From Helicobacter sp. (GTDB lineage: Bacteria; Campylobacterota; Campylobacteria; Campylobacterales; Helicobacteraceae): a DNA stretch of 64,000 nucleotides. Numbering within the stretch: the first letter of the stretch is position 1; every line of letters begins with the position of its first letter. The notes under the pieces are model-generated. The model saw nothing but the letters and a program-made list of their open reading frames with translations. It was not told where the DNA came from and did not search any database. A program made the position numbers and the translations under genes. The stretch spans positions 1 through 64,000 of the forward strand of contig NZ_JAAVGY010000056.1 of the NCBI RefSeq assembly GCF_014799995.1, in the 5' to 3' direction. This document shows, piece by piece, positions 16,809 through 26,134 of this stretch.

Positions 16809-18062
16809 TTATCGTTTAATATAATTTTCGCTAAAGGGTATATAATATTGCAAACCACTACAATGGATATAGCCCTCATAGAGTTTAAGCTTAGAGGGAG
16901 ATTCTAAGAAAGTTTGGGCATAGCTAGAGATAACTTCTTTTACGCTATCTGCTATGCTATAATGTTCCCTTAGCTCTTCAAATGTTTCTCCCTCTGGATT
17001 TACACTTTTTTTGTTTGGCATTTTTAAAATCCATACCTTTGCCCAATCCTTAGAATCTATATTCCATACTAAAATAAGATATTCCTTTTCATTTAAAGGA
17101 TGAATAAGATTTCCTTTTTCTTTTTCATAATAGAGTTGTCCTGCTTTATAGTGGTAATATTCTAAAGCACTTATGTCTTCATCAGTAAAGTTTTTATCAT
17201 CTTCTTTATACCATTCTCTTCCCTTATCAACCATTTCTTGATACAAAGGATTGACTTCATCACAACCGTGGTTGCCATAACTAAGACAGAAATTAGAAGG
17301 GGGACTTATCTCTTGAGAGAGTAGTTGTGTAACAATCTTTCCCTCTTTAGAATCTGGTTTGTCTCTTACATTGACAAGATAATCTCCAATGTTTGTTTTA
17401 GTTGTAGCTAAGGCAGCAGTAGGGAGAGGGGTGAAGAGTTCGGAGTAGGAGAAGCTTCCCTCTATGGAATCGTAATTCCAATTTTCAACAGAGGGAGGAA
17501 AGTTTAAAGCAATCTCTTTAGATAAGACTTGATAGGATTGGATAATGCCAAGACAAAGTATATTGGGAATATCGTTCCATTCATTAAAAATCAAATTAGG
17601 ATCAAAGTTTAAAAATGCAAACTCTGCTGCATTATAATCATAACCATAACTATACCCTTCAAACTCAATCTCCATAGGAACAAATACACTTCCAAATCTC
17701 ACTTCAAAGAATCTCTCTTGCTGCATTACACTCAAATCACTTTGAGAGAGAATCTCTTTGACAAAGTCATAGTTAATGTTATAAGGAATTGTAATATCAC
17801 TTAATTCTCTCTCTATGGAAGCATTTTTATCTATACTCTTCTCAAAGTCTCTTGCAAACAATAAAGCATAATTGATATAAGGATTCTCTTCAGGGAAAAA
17901 GATTAAATCAATGCTTTTATTATATTGCATATCAAAAGCCCAAGAGATTCTAAGATTGCCTTTGAGTTTGAGAGTGGAAGAGACTTCTGGAGGCTCTAAT
18001 TGATAATTAAAAAATAAGGGATATATATAGTATTCATTCGTTTTTAAAGACTTTATTGCCAT
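16809..18062 (-). CDS. hypothetical protein downstream of the T6SS cargo gene, SH3-like segment
   Basis: A 417-residue soluble protein with many aromatic and acidic residues. It begins 3 bases after the broken cargo gene, so it belongs to the same transcript. A segment near residues 225-245 (GDYLVNVRDKPDSKEGKIV) resembles bacterial SH3-like domains (NVRxKPs), and a later WAKVWILKMP could close that domain. It has no signal peptide. Its place immediately after a vgrG-linked cargo gene would suit an immunity or accessory protein, but this is inference. It is the only intact gene of the island. Confidence 0.65.
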   Translation of the reverse strand: MAIKSLKTNEYYIYPLFFNYQLEPPEVSSTLKLKGNLRISWAFDMQYNKSIDLIFFPEENPYINYALLFARDFEKSIDKNASIERELSDITIPYNINYDFVKEILSQSDLSVMQQERFFEVRFGSVFVPMEIEFEGYSYGYDYNAAEFAFLNFDPNLIFNEWNDIPNILCLGIIQSYQVLSKEIALNFPPSVENWNYDSIEGSFSYSELFTPLPTAALATTKTNIGDYLVNVRDKPDSKEGKIVTQLLSQEISPPSNFCLSYGNHGCDEVNPLYQEMVDKGREWYKEDDKNFTDEDISALEYYHYKAGQLYYEKEKGNLIHPLNEKEYLILVWNIDSKDWAKVWILKMPNKKSVNPEGETFEELREHYSIADSVKEVISSYAQTFLESPSKLKLYEGYIHCSGLQYYIPFSENYIKR

Positions 18063-18065
18063 TCT

Positions 18066-18362
18066 TTACTCCTTTGTGAAATGATTAATAATTTGTATTT
18101 CAATATGCTTTTCCACAAATCCTTTTAGATTCTTTGTCATTTTACCAAGTATAGCCTTTGTAAATTTATCTTTTATATGCTCTGCTAGTATATCTTTCTT
18201 ACCTGCTTGTAAAATATTATCTATTTGTATTGTTTGTGCTTTATCTTTAAAGATTGGATTTTGATTAATGAGTAAGCAACCATCAGAGTTTTTAGGAGAA
18301 TTGCCATTATGAATAAGAATCTCTCTACCTGCTCCTACAAAATTATTTTTAAATTTCAACAC
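18066..18362 (-). pseudogene. C-terminal fragment of the broken T6SS cargo gene (DUF5675-like)
   Basis: This 98-codon frame carries REILIHNGNSPKNSDGCLLI, closely resembling the conserved HxGNTPxDTxGC(I/L)L signature of DUF5675. The first half of that domain (RIPSGRYNVEWKDS) is the end of the neighbouring upstream frame, which overlaps it by 7 bases. A one-base indel near 18360-18380 therefore explains the split. DUF5675-like domains occur in phage and T6SS-linked proteins; their activity is unknown to me. The GTG taken as start is probably not a real start. Confidence 0.65.
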
Positions 18363-19599
18363 TTCACCAAATTGTTACTATCTTTCCATTCCACATTATA
18401 CCTCCCACTAGGGATTCTTAACTTTAGCTCTCCTCCTATACTATCAGGTCCCGGTCTCTCTAAGATATAGGCATAAGGATTTGTTGTTGGTAAGACATTA
18501 GGATTATAGTATTCATATTGCTTTGTTTGTTCTCCTATGATATTACCATTTTTATCTACCCTTTTTCTATCTATATAAATATTCATTCTGCTTTTAGTAG
18601 ATTCTGTGGTTTGCTTAAACCTCTCTATTACAATTAAGATTCTTTTTTGGTATTGAACTTTTAAAGGAATTAAGAGATTCTCTTGAATCTTATACATTTG
18701 TAAAGTTTTACAAATGTCTTCTTTAAATCTTTCTTTTTGTTCTCCTAATAAGTCTAAGTCTATTCCTTTTAAATCAAGAGAATTAGGATTATAAGTTACT
18801 TCAATAGAATATTCTCCCTCTTGAATAGGTTTAGTATTTTCTTCTTTATGTAAATATAAATCATAATAAAAGCTTTGATTGTTTGTGTTGGGAATACAGA
18901 ATCTTTGTCTTTCTTGATTCTCTTTAGAATCCTCTTTAAGATTTTCTATTGGGATTCCACTTCTTGCTTTCCATTCTCCTATGATTCTTTGATTCTCTAA
19001 GAGACTTAAACTTTGTCCATCAAATTCTAAAGAGAATCTAGTCTTTAGAATTTTTAATTCTATGGAAGTGATTCTATCTTGTAAGACTTCTTTTTTGCTT
19101 CCACTTTGTCCATTGTCTTGATAAATACGATAAGCATTTTGTTTGACATCTTTGTCTTTATTGATTTCCACATTCTTATCATACGCAAAGAATATAATGT
19201 TTTTATTAATTAATGTTTCTGGATTGTTTGTTTTATTCTCTGTGGTATTGGTTTGATTGTTTTTATCTTGAGGATTAGATTTTAATAAACTCTCATCAAA
19301 TATATCACTTAATTTTAGAGTAATACAATCTCCTATTTTATCCTCTAATATGACATAACCTTTTGGGATAGAGGTAAGCTTATCATCTTGTGAGATTCTA
19401 AAGATTTGTTTCTCTCCAATATCAGGAAAGGCTTCTCCTCTTTTATTCTTACTCTCCTCTGCTAAATAAGTTCCCTTGACTATCTTAAAAGCCCATCTGA
19501 TTCGTGAATATTCTTTTGGGGAGGGAGAAATAATGTTTTTGGTGATATTGCCTTGTTGGAGGGCATCTATATATTGTTTTTGTTCCTCACCTTTATTAA
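18356..19599 (-). pseudogene. middle fragment of the broken T6SS cargo gene
   Basis: The frame is open from about 19599 to the TGA at 18356-18358. The first ATG/GTG/TTG-type start is a GTG at 19171, leaving about 140 codons of protein-like sequence without a start (GEEQKQYIDALQQGNITKN, EYSRIRWAFKIVKGTYLAEE). The N-terminal part belongs to the frame ending at 19567, indicating a one-base loss in the A-rich 19590-19605 region. The end reads LKLRIPSGRYNVEWKDS, the first half of a DUF5675-like domain. Taken alone, the conventional ORF is 18356-19171 (271 codons). Confidence 0.65.
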
Positions 19600-20313
19600 T
19601 TTGGCTTTTACTTCGTATATCCTCTGCCCCTCATATATAAAAGCCTTTAATTGTATTGTCTGTTCTGTATCTAAAGTATAGATTTCATTGTGGGGATTGT
19701 TTAGGTTTGTGGAATTGAAGTTTAGGTTTGTATTTGAATCTGTGCTTTGGTTTGTGTTTGTATTCATCTTTAAGCTTGAATCTAAATTTAAATTTGTGTT
19801 TAAATCTGTATTTGTGTTTTTGTCTATGCCTGTGTTTGTGCTTGAATTTAAGTTTGTATTAGTATTTATGTTCTTAAAGTAGGATTCTCCTTGATTGTTT
19901 AGAGGATTCTTTTTATAAGCCTTAAGAATACCAATAGGAAGTGTTGGAAAGTGAGCAAAGACGAAAGGAATAGGTTCGCTTGTATTGCACATACATTCTA
20001 AGAAATTAATTTGCTTACAATTAGGATGTAAAAAATGGGATTGTCGATAATAAGTAATAGAACCTTTTGTGGTATTTCCTATAAGTTGCACAAAGACTTG
20101 AGAAAAGGCATTGATTTGCTCTTCTATCTCAAATGTATAGATTCCATTGTCTAGTTCTTTAGAGCAAGAGAGAATATGATAGTCTTGAGGATTATAATCC
20201 TCTTGTCTTCCACATTTAAAGTCTTTTTGTATATAAAGATTGATAGAATCTTTTAATCCCGAAATTGTTTTACTCTCTAAATCATATATTTGTATGGTTA
20301 CTTTTTTGCACAT
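19567..20313 (-). pseudogene. N-terminal fragment of the broken T6SS cargo gene
   Basis: A 248-codon frame begins MCKKVTIQIYDLESKTISG one base after the reconstructed vgrG stop and ends early at TAG 19567-19569. The N-terminal part looks like a beta-sandwich. Residues ~145-210 are a low-complexity Asn/Thr/Leu/Asp linker, and the last part (IQLKAFIYEGQRIYEVKAKL) continues sensibly only in another frame. The three fragments together span 18066-20313, about 749 codons. I infer a VgrG-delivered effector or adaptor with a C-terminal DUF5675-like domain, now frameshifted twice. Confidence 0.65.
19693..19872 (-). repeat. degenerate Asn/Thr-coding short repeats
   Basis: About 180 bases of degenerate short repeats (plus strand TTTGTGTTTGAATTTAAGTT-like words) encode NTNLN, NTNTD and similar units in the cargo gene. 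They are imperfect, so recent slippage is not obvious. Confidence 0.6.
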
Positions 20314-20399
20314 TTACTTTTCTACCCTAAGCTTCCCTTTAATACTAATACCCTCTTGGTCTATTTTAATAATATTCTCTCTAACTTGTAGGATTATTG
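20311..20399 (-). repeat. 89-bp vgrG tail, copy 2 (at the vgrG 3' end)
   Basis: The second copy of the repeat at 16698-16786. Here it lies in its expected place: the vgrG C-terminal tail, a stop at 20314-20316, then the ATG of the cargo gene at 20311-20313. The tail is out of frame with the upstream vgrG frame; adding one A in the CTCAATAATCC stretch would restore it. Confidence 0.85.
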
Positions 20400-20726
20400 A
20401 GCATTATTTGCAAAGATTTTAGAGGCTTCTCCTAAGAGGATTTCTAAATCCTTATTGGTTTGTATTTGTATGTTATCTTTTGCCTGAATTTCATAGGTAG
20501 TCTGACTAGATTGGAGCACCTTATTAGCAGAAATAACCAAAGATTTATTGGCTAAGATTCCTAGAGATTGTTTAGTAGAAAGATTTAGCAAGTTTGAGCT
20601 TGCAATATTAAATTCTCCCATTGAAGTAAGATTAAGATTGTGTGCTGTATGAATATTTCCACTAGATTCTCCAACAACATTAAAATGTCCTTTTATTTTT
20701 TGTGTGCTTACACCCCCCACCTCCAC
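20394..20726 (-). pseudogene. vgrG fragment: C-terminal beta-helix after the TGA
   Basis: A 110-codon open frame continuing the vgrG frame, 51 sense codons beyond the in-frame TGA at 20880-20882. It has beta-helix-like repeats (INVGAEYLEN upstream, then IKGHFNVVGESSGNIHTAHN). The GTG at its start is probably not used. Confidence 0.65.
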
Positions 20727-20879
20727 CCACTTATCCTCTCCTACAAACTCACTAGAGTTTTTAGCAATCCTTACTTGATGATTTGCTCCTACATTTAAAG
20801 TATTGTTTAATCCTACATTAGTTTCTTTAGAGAGCAGAGTATTTTCTAAATATTCTGCTCCTACATTGATATTTTTAAA

Positions 20880-22973
20880 TCATACAATGTTTTGGAGATG
20901 TCCTTTAGTAATAAATTCAGTATAGAAAGCTCCTACTTCTGAAACCTTATTCTTTTGAATGGTTTGTTCATAATTATTGCCTATCTCTTCCTTATAGTCC
21001 TTTTGTGCTAAGATATAAATTTCTTCTTTATCCTTATCATTTTTTAAAGTGATTTCATTCCTTGCTTTTGCATCTGCATTCTCTACACCAATGGTAGAAT
21101 TTGCTAGAGTAAGATAATGGAAATTAATGGGCTTTAATTGATACTCTGTGTTTTCTTGAAACTTGAGTGGTTCTAAATCTTGATTGAAACTATGCGGCAA
21201 TGTGTTTAAAGAACCTAAGGTATTTAAAGCAATTTCTCTTTTATGTCTTGGATAATTGTATTGGGGCATTGCATTGCTTTGACTATAAAGACTCGCACTC
21301 ACATAAGGCTTGTCTATATCCTCATCTAAGAAAGAAATAATCACTTCATCTCCAACTCTTGGAGTATGAAAGAAACCAGAATGGAGATTTGCAATCGGAG
21401 AGCTTACTCTAAGATAAGGAGAGTAATGATAGGAATAGGCTTTGGTTTGCTGTGTAGAATCATTGTTGGAATCAAGACTTGTTGGATTCTCTCTTAGAGA
21501 AAGATTCTCTTGTGTTGGATTCTCTCTTTTGGTTTCTTGATTCCTCTCTTGCACATTCTCTTGTCTTTCTCTTTTGCTTTGTATTTGCGTTTCACCCTGT
21601 ATTTCTCTTTCATTTTGTGTTTCATTTTCTCTGTTATAGGCTCTCTTATTATCAAGGATCTCTTGAGAGGCAAAGCAATTAATGCGCACTCTTACTCTCC
21701 CATATCTATCCGTATGGATTGTGTTTCTCTCTTTTTGTATTTCCTCACTTGCTCCAATCACAATTCCTAAGGTGCTGCTTGGAGCTTTAGGCTTATGCTT
21801 TAAAGAGGGAGTAAAGTAAAAGGGTAGGGGTAAAAGAGTTAAGAGATTAGAATAGGCAGGAGAATCTCCTAGAGTGTTTAGAGTCTCAAGAGATTCTTGT
21901 GCAGTCTTTGTTGTAGGTGAGGAAATGGTTTCTTCCTTTAGAGGATTCTTTCTGCTTTTGTTAGTCTCTAAATTCTCTTTTAAGAAAGCATTTCCTCTCT
22001 TGGCTAGATAATCATTAGAATTAAAGTTGTTTGCTAAAAGAGATTCATTAAGGAGGAAATGTTCCATTCCTATAATCGTAAAGTCTTTTAGAGTCTCTTC
22101 TTTCTCTTGAATCTTATTTGCTTGAATGCTTTGGGAGAAATCCATCTTAATTTGTTGGTTTAAAAATAAGTCATAAATGTTACTTTGTGCTTTGAAGCAA
22201 TGGTGTAAGACTTGCAATCTTTTTTCTTTTAAAGATAGGGGTGTCTTGAAATCATTTCTTTGGCTAAAAGAAGATTCACTCAAATAATTATGCTCATTAT
22301 AGGTTCTCTCTTGCAGAGAAGATTCCTCACTTGTCTCTTGTAAGCTTAAAGCACTCTTCAAGCTTACACTCTCTAAGGCAAAAGGATTTGAAGCATTCTG
22401 ACTGCTTTGGGTAAAGTGATTGGCTCTTAAGGTTTGTTGTTTATAAAGACTAGAGATACAAGGTTCATTTAAAGTATTATTGCTCTTAGGATTAAACACA
22501 ATCCATCTTTCCCCTCTTTTTTCTAAAGAGTGAGAATCTAAATCCTTAAAATAAATGCTCTGTTCATCTTCATAGAAATAGATTCCATTATTGTGGGCAA
22601 GTCTTGTGATAAATTCTAAATCACTCTCATTGTATTGTGTAATGAGTTCTAATTTAGGATAAGTCAAATGGAGAGGAGAGAAATCAAGATTCTTACCTAA
22701 ATCCTCTTTGTAAAACTCTAGTGTTGTTTGGATTACTTCAAGGATGGTTTTGTCTGTATAGATTCTATTTGCCTTATTTAAAGACATTCTAAAGAGGGGA
22801 GAGGTGAGTGTAAAGCTAAAGAAATGTTTATGTCCTAAAGCCTTACTCTCTTGAGATTGATTTAAAATATTGGCACTGCTTTGAGAATTGAGTCCTAAAT
22901 ATTCTACAAAGGAGAGAATCCCTGTATAAACTTTGACTTCCTCTAAAGGATTATAAGGGGAGAGAGAGAATCT
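20880..22973 (-). pseudogene. vgrG fragment: main body
   Basis: The longest uninterrupted part of the vgrG frame. The conventional ORF starts at ATG 22787 (635 codons), but family-like sequence continues upstream in the same frame to 22973 (YNPLEEVKVYTGILSFVEYLG and HKHFFSFTLTSPLF), so that ATG is internal. It ends at TGA 20880-20882, after which the same frame continues. Confidence 0.7.
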
Positions 22974-23093
22974 TTAGATTCTCTCTTTTCTTTAGAGTTC
23001 TCCTTAGAATTTAAAGATTCTTTACTTTTTTGCTTTTCATTCTTTTTAGATGTTTGCTTGAAAGAATCTAAGGGAGAAGAAAGTGTTGATGTC

Positions 23094-23282
23094 TTAGAGA
23101 GAGTTAAAGTCTAAAGTCTTATTCTTAGAGAGAGGGTAGGGATTTCCAATCCTAAAGGTAGCTAATTGATCAATTAAGGCATTAGGGTGAAAGTTTAAAT
23201 TCCTCTTGGGAGGAAGTGTATGTGAGGAAAGATAGGTTGCATTACTCTTAGGGGAATGAGAAAGAAAAGAATCTAAAGCCAA
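23094..23282 (-). pseudogene. vgrG fragment: N-terminal piece
   Basis: A 62-codon open frame in the vgrG frame between the TAA at 23289-23291 and the TAA at 23094-23096. Sequence such as LIDQLATFRIGNPYPLSKNK belongs to the VgrG N-terminal domain. It is followed, in a shifted frame, by a Ser/Lys-rich linker that rejoins the main body near 22965. Confidence 0.55.
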
Positions 23283-23453
23283 AGGGTATTATTCTAAACT
23301 TTCTATATATCCCTCACAGGTAATTACAAATAAAGATTCTAAACTCTCTTTGATATGCGCTTTGGTAATAAGAAAAGTAAGAGAATTGACATTTAAAGAA
23401 AGAGAGAAATTATTGTTAGACATAGGAAATCCTTTATTAAATTCTTTAATTGT

Positions 23454-23459
23454 ATTATA
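23454..23459 (-). promoter_or_regulatory. TATAAT -10 box for the vgrG locus
   Basis: A perfect TATAAT on the minus strand (CCATATAATACAATT) lies 31 bases before the ATG at 23423. It supports 23423 as the original vgrG start. The region 23424-23661 contains no other gene. Confidence 0.5.
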
Positions 23460-23661
23460 TGGAAAATAATCAATGAAGTCAGTGATTCTTTAGAGAAAAA
23501 AGTATAATTTAAGGGAATATTGAAATTAGGAAATCTCTCTAGCTAAATTTTATCTTTGTGTTTATTAAGGTATCTAGCTCATTAAGATTTAAAAAGGGAG
23601 AGAAAAGAAATGAATTTTAGAGTGCAGATTGCTTTGGTATGGAATCTTATGGTGGTGTTTG

Positions 23662-24543
23662 TTATTTCATTAAAGTTATTTCATCTATTGCATTTAGCGC
23701 ATTAAGGCTTCTTGGGTAGCCGATATAAGGGACTAGAGCAGTCGTAGTGGCAAGGAGAATTTTTCTCCCATTACCAATATTGAGATTGCCTTGTATGTGT
23801 GCCTTGACTTGTGGTTCTGCACCGCCAAGACTAATGAGAATTGCAAAGGTTAAAAGCTCTCTAAAGTTCATATCTAATCCCTTGCGCGTATAATAATCTC
23901 CAAAGCAATTTGCGCTTAAGAATCTACGGATATGTTTGACATCTGCCCTTGCTGCGGCATTTCCCTTGTCTATACTTTCACCAAAATAATGTCTCTGTAT
24001 GGCTAGCCCCTTTTCTTGTCTGTTTTCTCTCGTAGTTGTTGTTTGGGACTCTAAGGGAAGTTTGATTTTGTTTGCTTTAAAAACCTCATTACTCGCAAGG
24101 ATAAATTCCAAACTTTTACCCATTCCGACATAGGGTGTAGCTTGATAAATGATTTCCTTAATCTCCACAGGGCTCACGCCATTTTTTAGGCTCGCTTGTG
24201 CGAAGTTTTTAAATTCACTGATTCCTTGTGTAGCAATGAGACTTCCTAAGATGAGCTTAAGTCTTGTTTGCAAAGGCAGAATTTCGCTCTCTTGATAGAC
24301 TTCGTCAAAGGCAAAATTGGCATAGTTTTGCATAAATTCCGGGTCAGTCTTGGCGAGTTCGCTAAGATTTGGGTTGCCAAAAAGTGCTTCAAGGTTTTGT
24401 TGTGCGTTGTTTGTGAGTTGCATAGAGATTCCTTTTGTCTGATTTTGTTGGTTTGCAAGGAGATTTGTTGTGCTACTAAGAGCCAATGCGCCTGTGATTT
24501 GTAGTGAAGTTTTGAGGAACTTTCTACGCTTGTGATTTTGCAT
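23662..24543 (-). CDS. Tat-exported carboxymuconolactone decarboxylase-family protein
   Basis: A 293-residue protein. Its N-terminus has a twin-arginine leader (KRRKFLKTSLQITGALAL), so export folded to the periplasm is likely. Two carboxymuconolactone decarboxylase/AhpD-like domains follow: residues ~60-155 (ISEFKNFAQASLKNGVSPVE, IIYQATPYVG) and ~205-290 (LLTFAILISLGGAEPQVKAH, ALVPYIGYPR). The AhpD CxxC peroxidase motif is absent, so decarboxylase-like or redox-partner roles are open. Its leader is nearly identical to that of the protein at 28306-28785. It is monocistronic as far as can be seen. Confidence 0.8.
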   Translation of the reverse strand: MQNHKRRKFLKTSLQITGALALSSTTNLLANQQNQTKGISMQLTNNAQQNLEALFGNPNLSELAKTDPEFMQNYANFAFDEVYQESEILPLQTRLKLILGSLIATQGISEFKNFAQASLKNGVSPVEIKEIIYQATPYVGMGKSLEFILASNEVFKANKIKLPLESQTTTTRENRQEKGLAIQRHYFGESIDKGNAAARADVKHIRRFLSANCFGDYYTRKGLDMNFRELLTFAILISLGGAEPQVKAHIQGNLNIGNGRKILLATTTALVPYIGYPRSLNALNAIDEITLMK

Positions 24544-24766
24544 TATTGTTCCTTAGAATATGGAATCTAAAAGTAAATTTGATATTATAAATCTTGAGAG
24601 CTAGTCTCTGTCAAGAGGATAGTGTGCTTTTGTATCAATTTTCCATCTTAATAACTTTTGAAATCTCTTTATTATCAAATCTTTTAATATTAAGGAATGA
24701 TTTTTGCTTAATAAATCACAAAGGAATTGATTTAAAGCAGGGATAACTTAAGAACAAGGAGAGAAA

Positions 24767-26134
24767 ATGTCTTATTCTTATTCAAAACAATTTGGTGTGC
24801 AGTCGTATGTAGCAGGTGTCAATTATTCAGATTGGATACAAGAAGCCTTGAATCCAGAAAACAAATCCGCCGAAAATAAACGATTGAGTATTACTTCAAG
24901 TCAAGAGGATTATTTCAAAAAACAACGTTTGATTCAAGAAGCAATTGCCCAGCTGCAAAGCAATGGGAGTGTGAGTGCGAAGATTGCGAAAGAAGTTGAT
25001 GTAGAATCTTTGAAAAAAAGCTTGCAAGATGCACAAAATGGAGAATCCAATGCGCTTAGTATCGGCGAGGGTTCAGAATCTAGCGAGGCACGGAAACAAA
25101 GCCAACTCAATGCTAAAACCCAAAGCGCAGCTTTGAAATCGGCTATTAATGTGTTGGATAAAGAACAAGTCAAGCCCCAAGATGCCATTCCAAATGTTTT
25201 GCAGCAAGCAAGTGGCGTTACAGATAAAGACGCAGACGAAGCCAAGAGGGCAAAAGAAGTCATTAGGCAAAGTGTAGAAAATGATTCGCTGATAGATAGA
25301 ATGGCAAATAAAACAAGTGGAGGGCTTTTTGATAAGCATGTTTTTACGACTTCTTCTACTGCGCCAAGCAATGTGAGCGAATCGGACAAAATAGCGCACA
25401 ATCCCTTAGCGATGAACGCAAGTTCGGAAGTGAGTGCCTTAGAATCTCTCGCGGTGGAATTTACTGATGAAGTGAGTGGAGCAAATGTGCGTGTGCCACT
25501 AAGCCAAGAAAATGCGGACAAATTAGTAGAACATTTTGGAAGTCTTGAGGCAGCGAGTGATTATGTCAAGGGATTCTACTATGATGCGGCTTATAAAATG
25601 GGTTATCTTAGTAGTGATGCCGATGGCGATGGCAAAATTAGCCTAGAGGAGGGCTTGAATCTCAAGAATCTTGTGAGCTTAGTTAATGGGAATTACTCTT
25701 CTGTTTCGGAGCAGTTTGGCGGCAATGTGGAAATGCAAAAGAAATTCCTAGAGCAAGTGGGATTTATTGATAATCTAGGCGATTTTATCAATCATTCTAT
25801 TTCACAAGATAGCAATTTTGATGGAGGTTTAAGTCTTAATGAGATTCTTAGTAGTAGCAAGGAAGCGGTTTTTCTCAAAACTATGCAGAGTGCGAGCGCA
25901 AGTAGCGTAGAGATTCTAGTGATTCAAAGTTTTAAAATAGAATTAAATATGGAATCCTTGAGTGATACTTTATTGAATTTGGGTGTAAAAGCAGAGGATT
26001 CCGCACAAATCATTGAGAGCAAGAAACTCAAAGACGCTTTGGACGCAAGTTATTTAGAATCGCTAGATGAGACGACAAGAGAAAATTGGCTCAAAAGCGA
26101 AGTGTTGTTGAAAAATATGCTGGAGAGCGTATGA
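24767..26134 (+). CDS. hypothetical protein with two EF-hand loops
   Basis: A 455-residue protein with no signal peptide. A canonical EF-hand loop DADGDGKISLEE sits at residues 284-295 and a second DSNFDGGLSLNE at 348-359, so calcium binding is plausible. The first half is Ser/Gln/Ala-rich and probably extended or helical. AAGGAG precedes the ATG. A 29-codon frame overlaps its stop. I do not recognise a family beyond the EF-hands; similar proteins occur in Helicobacter/Campylobacter relatives with unknown roles. Confidence 0.7.
   Translation: MSYSYSKQFGVQSYVAGVNYSDWIQEALNPENKSAENKRLSITSSQEDYFKKQRLIQEAIAQLQSNGSVSAKIAKEVDVESLKKSLQDAQNGESNALSIGEGSESSEARKQSQLNAKTQSAALKSAINVLDKEQVKPQDAIPNVLQQASGVTDKDADEAKRAKEVIRQSVENDSLIDRMANKTSGGLFDKHVFTTSSTAPSNVSESDKIAHNPLAMNASSEVSALESLAVEFTDEVSGANVRVPLSQENADKLVEHFGSLEAASDYVKGFYYDAAYKMGYLSSDADGDGKISLEEGLNLKNLVSLVNGNYSSVSEQFGGNVEMQKKFLEQVGFIDNLGDFINHSISQDSNFDGGLSLNEILSSSKEAVFLKTMQSASASSVEILVIQSFKIELNMESLSDTLLNLGVKAEDSAQIIESKKLKDALDASYLESLDETTRENWLKSEVLLKNMLESV

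Larger units (their letters stand above)
20314..23423 (-). pseudogene. vgrG: vgrG (T6SS spike TssI), disrupted
   Basis: A reading frame of about 1,036 codons from ATG 23423, with GGATTTCC before it and a TATAAT box 31 bases upstream, encodes a VgrG-like spike protein. The N-terminal gpD-like part begins MSNNNFSLSLNVNSLTFLIT. The body has NRIYTDKTILEVIQ and FITRLAHNNGIYFYEDE. The gp5-like OB domain has HTDRYGRVRVRINCF and LRVSSPIANLHSGFFHTPRVGDEVIISF, and the C-terminal spike is a beta-helix. It is broken by TAA 23289-23291, frame changes at the CT tracts 23096-23103 and 22960-22969, TGA 20880-20882, and a one-base shift near 20397. Flanking genes are intact, so this looks like real decay. A ~90-residue low-complexity insert (Glu/Asn/Gln/Arg) interrupts the OB domain. 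Confidence 0.8.

Noticed and set aside
20880..20882. TGA read as selenocysteine or programmed readthrough in vgrG
   Set aside because: No SECIS-like hairpin was noticed and the same gene has four other lesions, so an ordinary nonsense mutation is simpler.
23097..23423. A separate small gene upstream of vgrG
   Set aside because: The sequence reads as the VgrG N-terminal domain in the same frame as the main body, so it is a piece of the pseudogene.
24934..25521. 195-codon minus-strand frame opposite the EF-hand gene
   Set aside because: It is an antisense shadow of a well-supported plus-strand gene with good start signals and EF-hand motifs.
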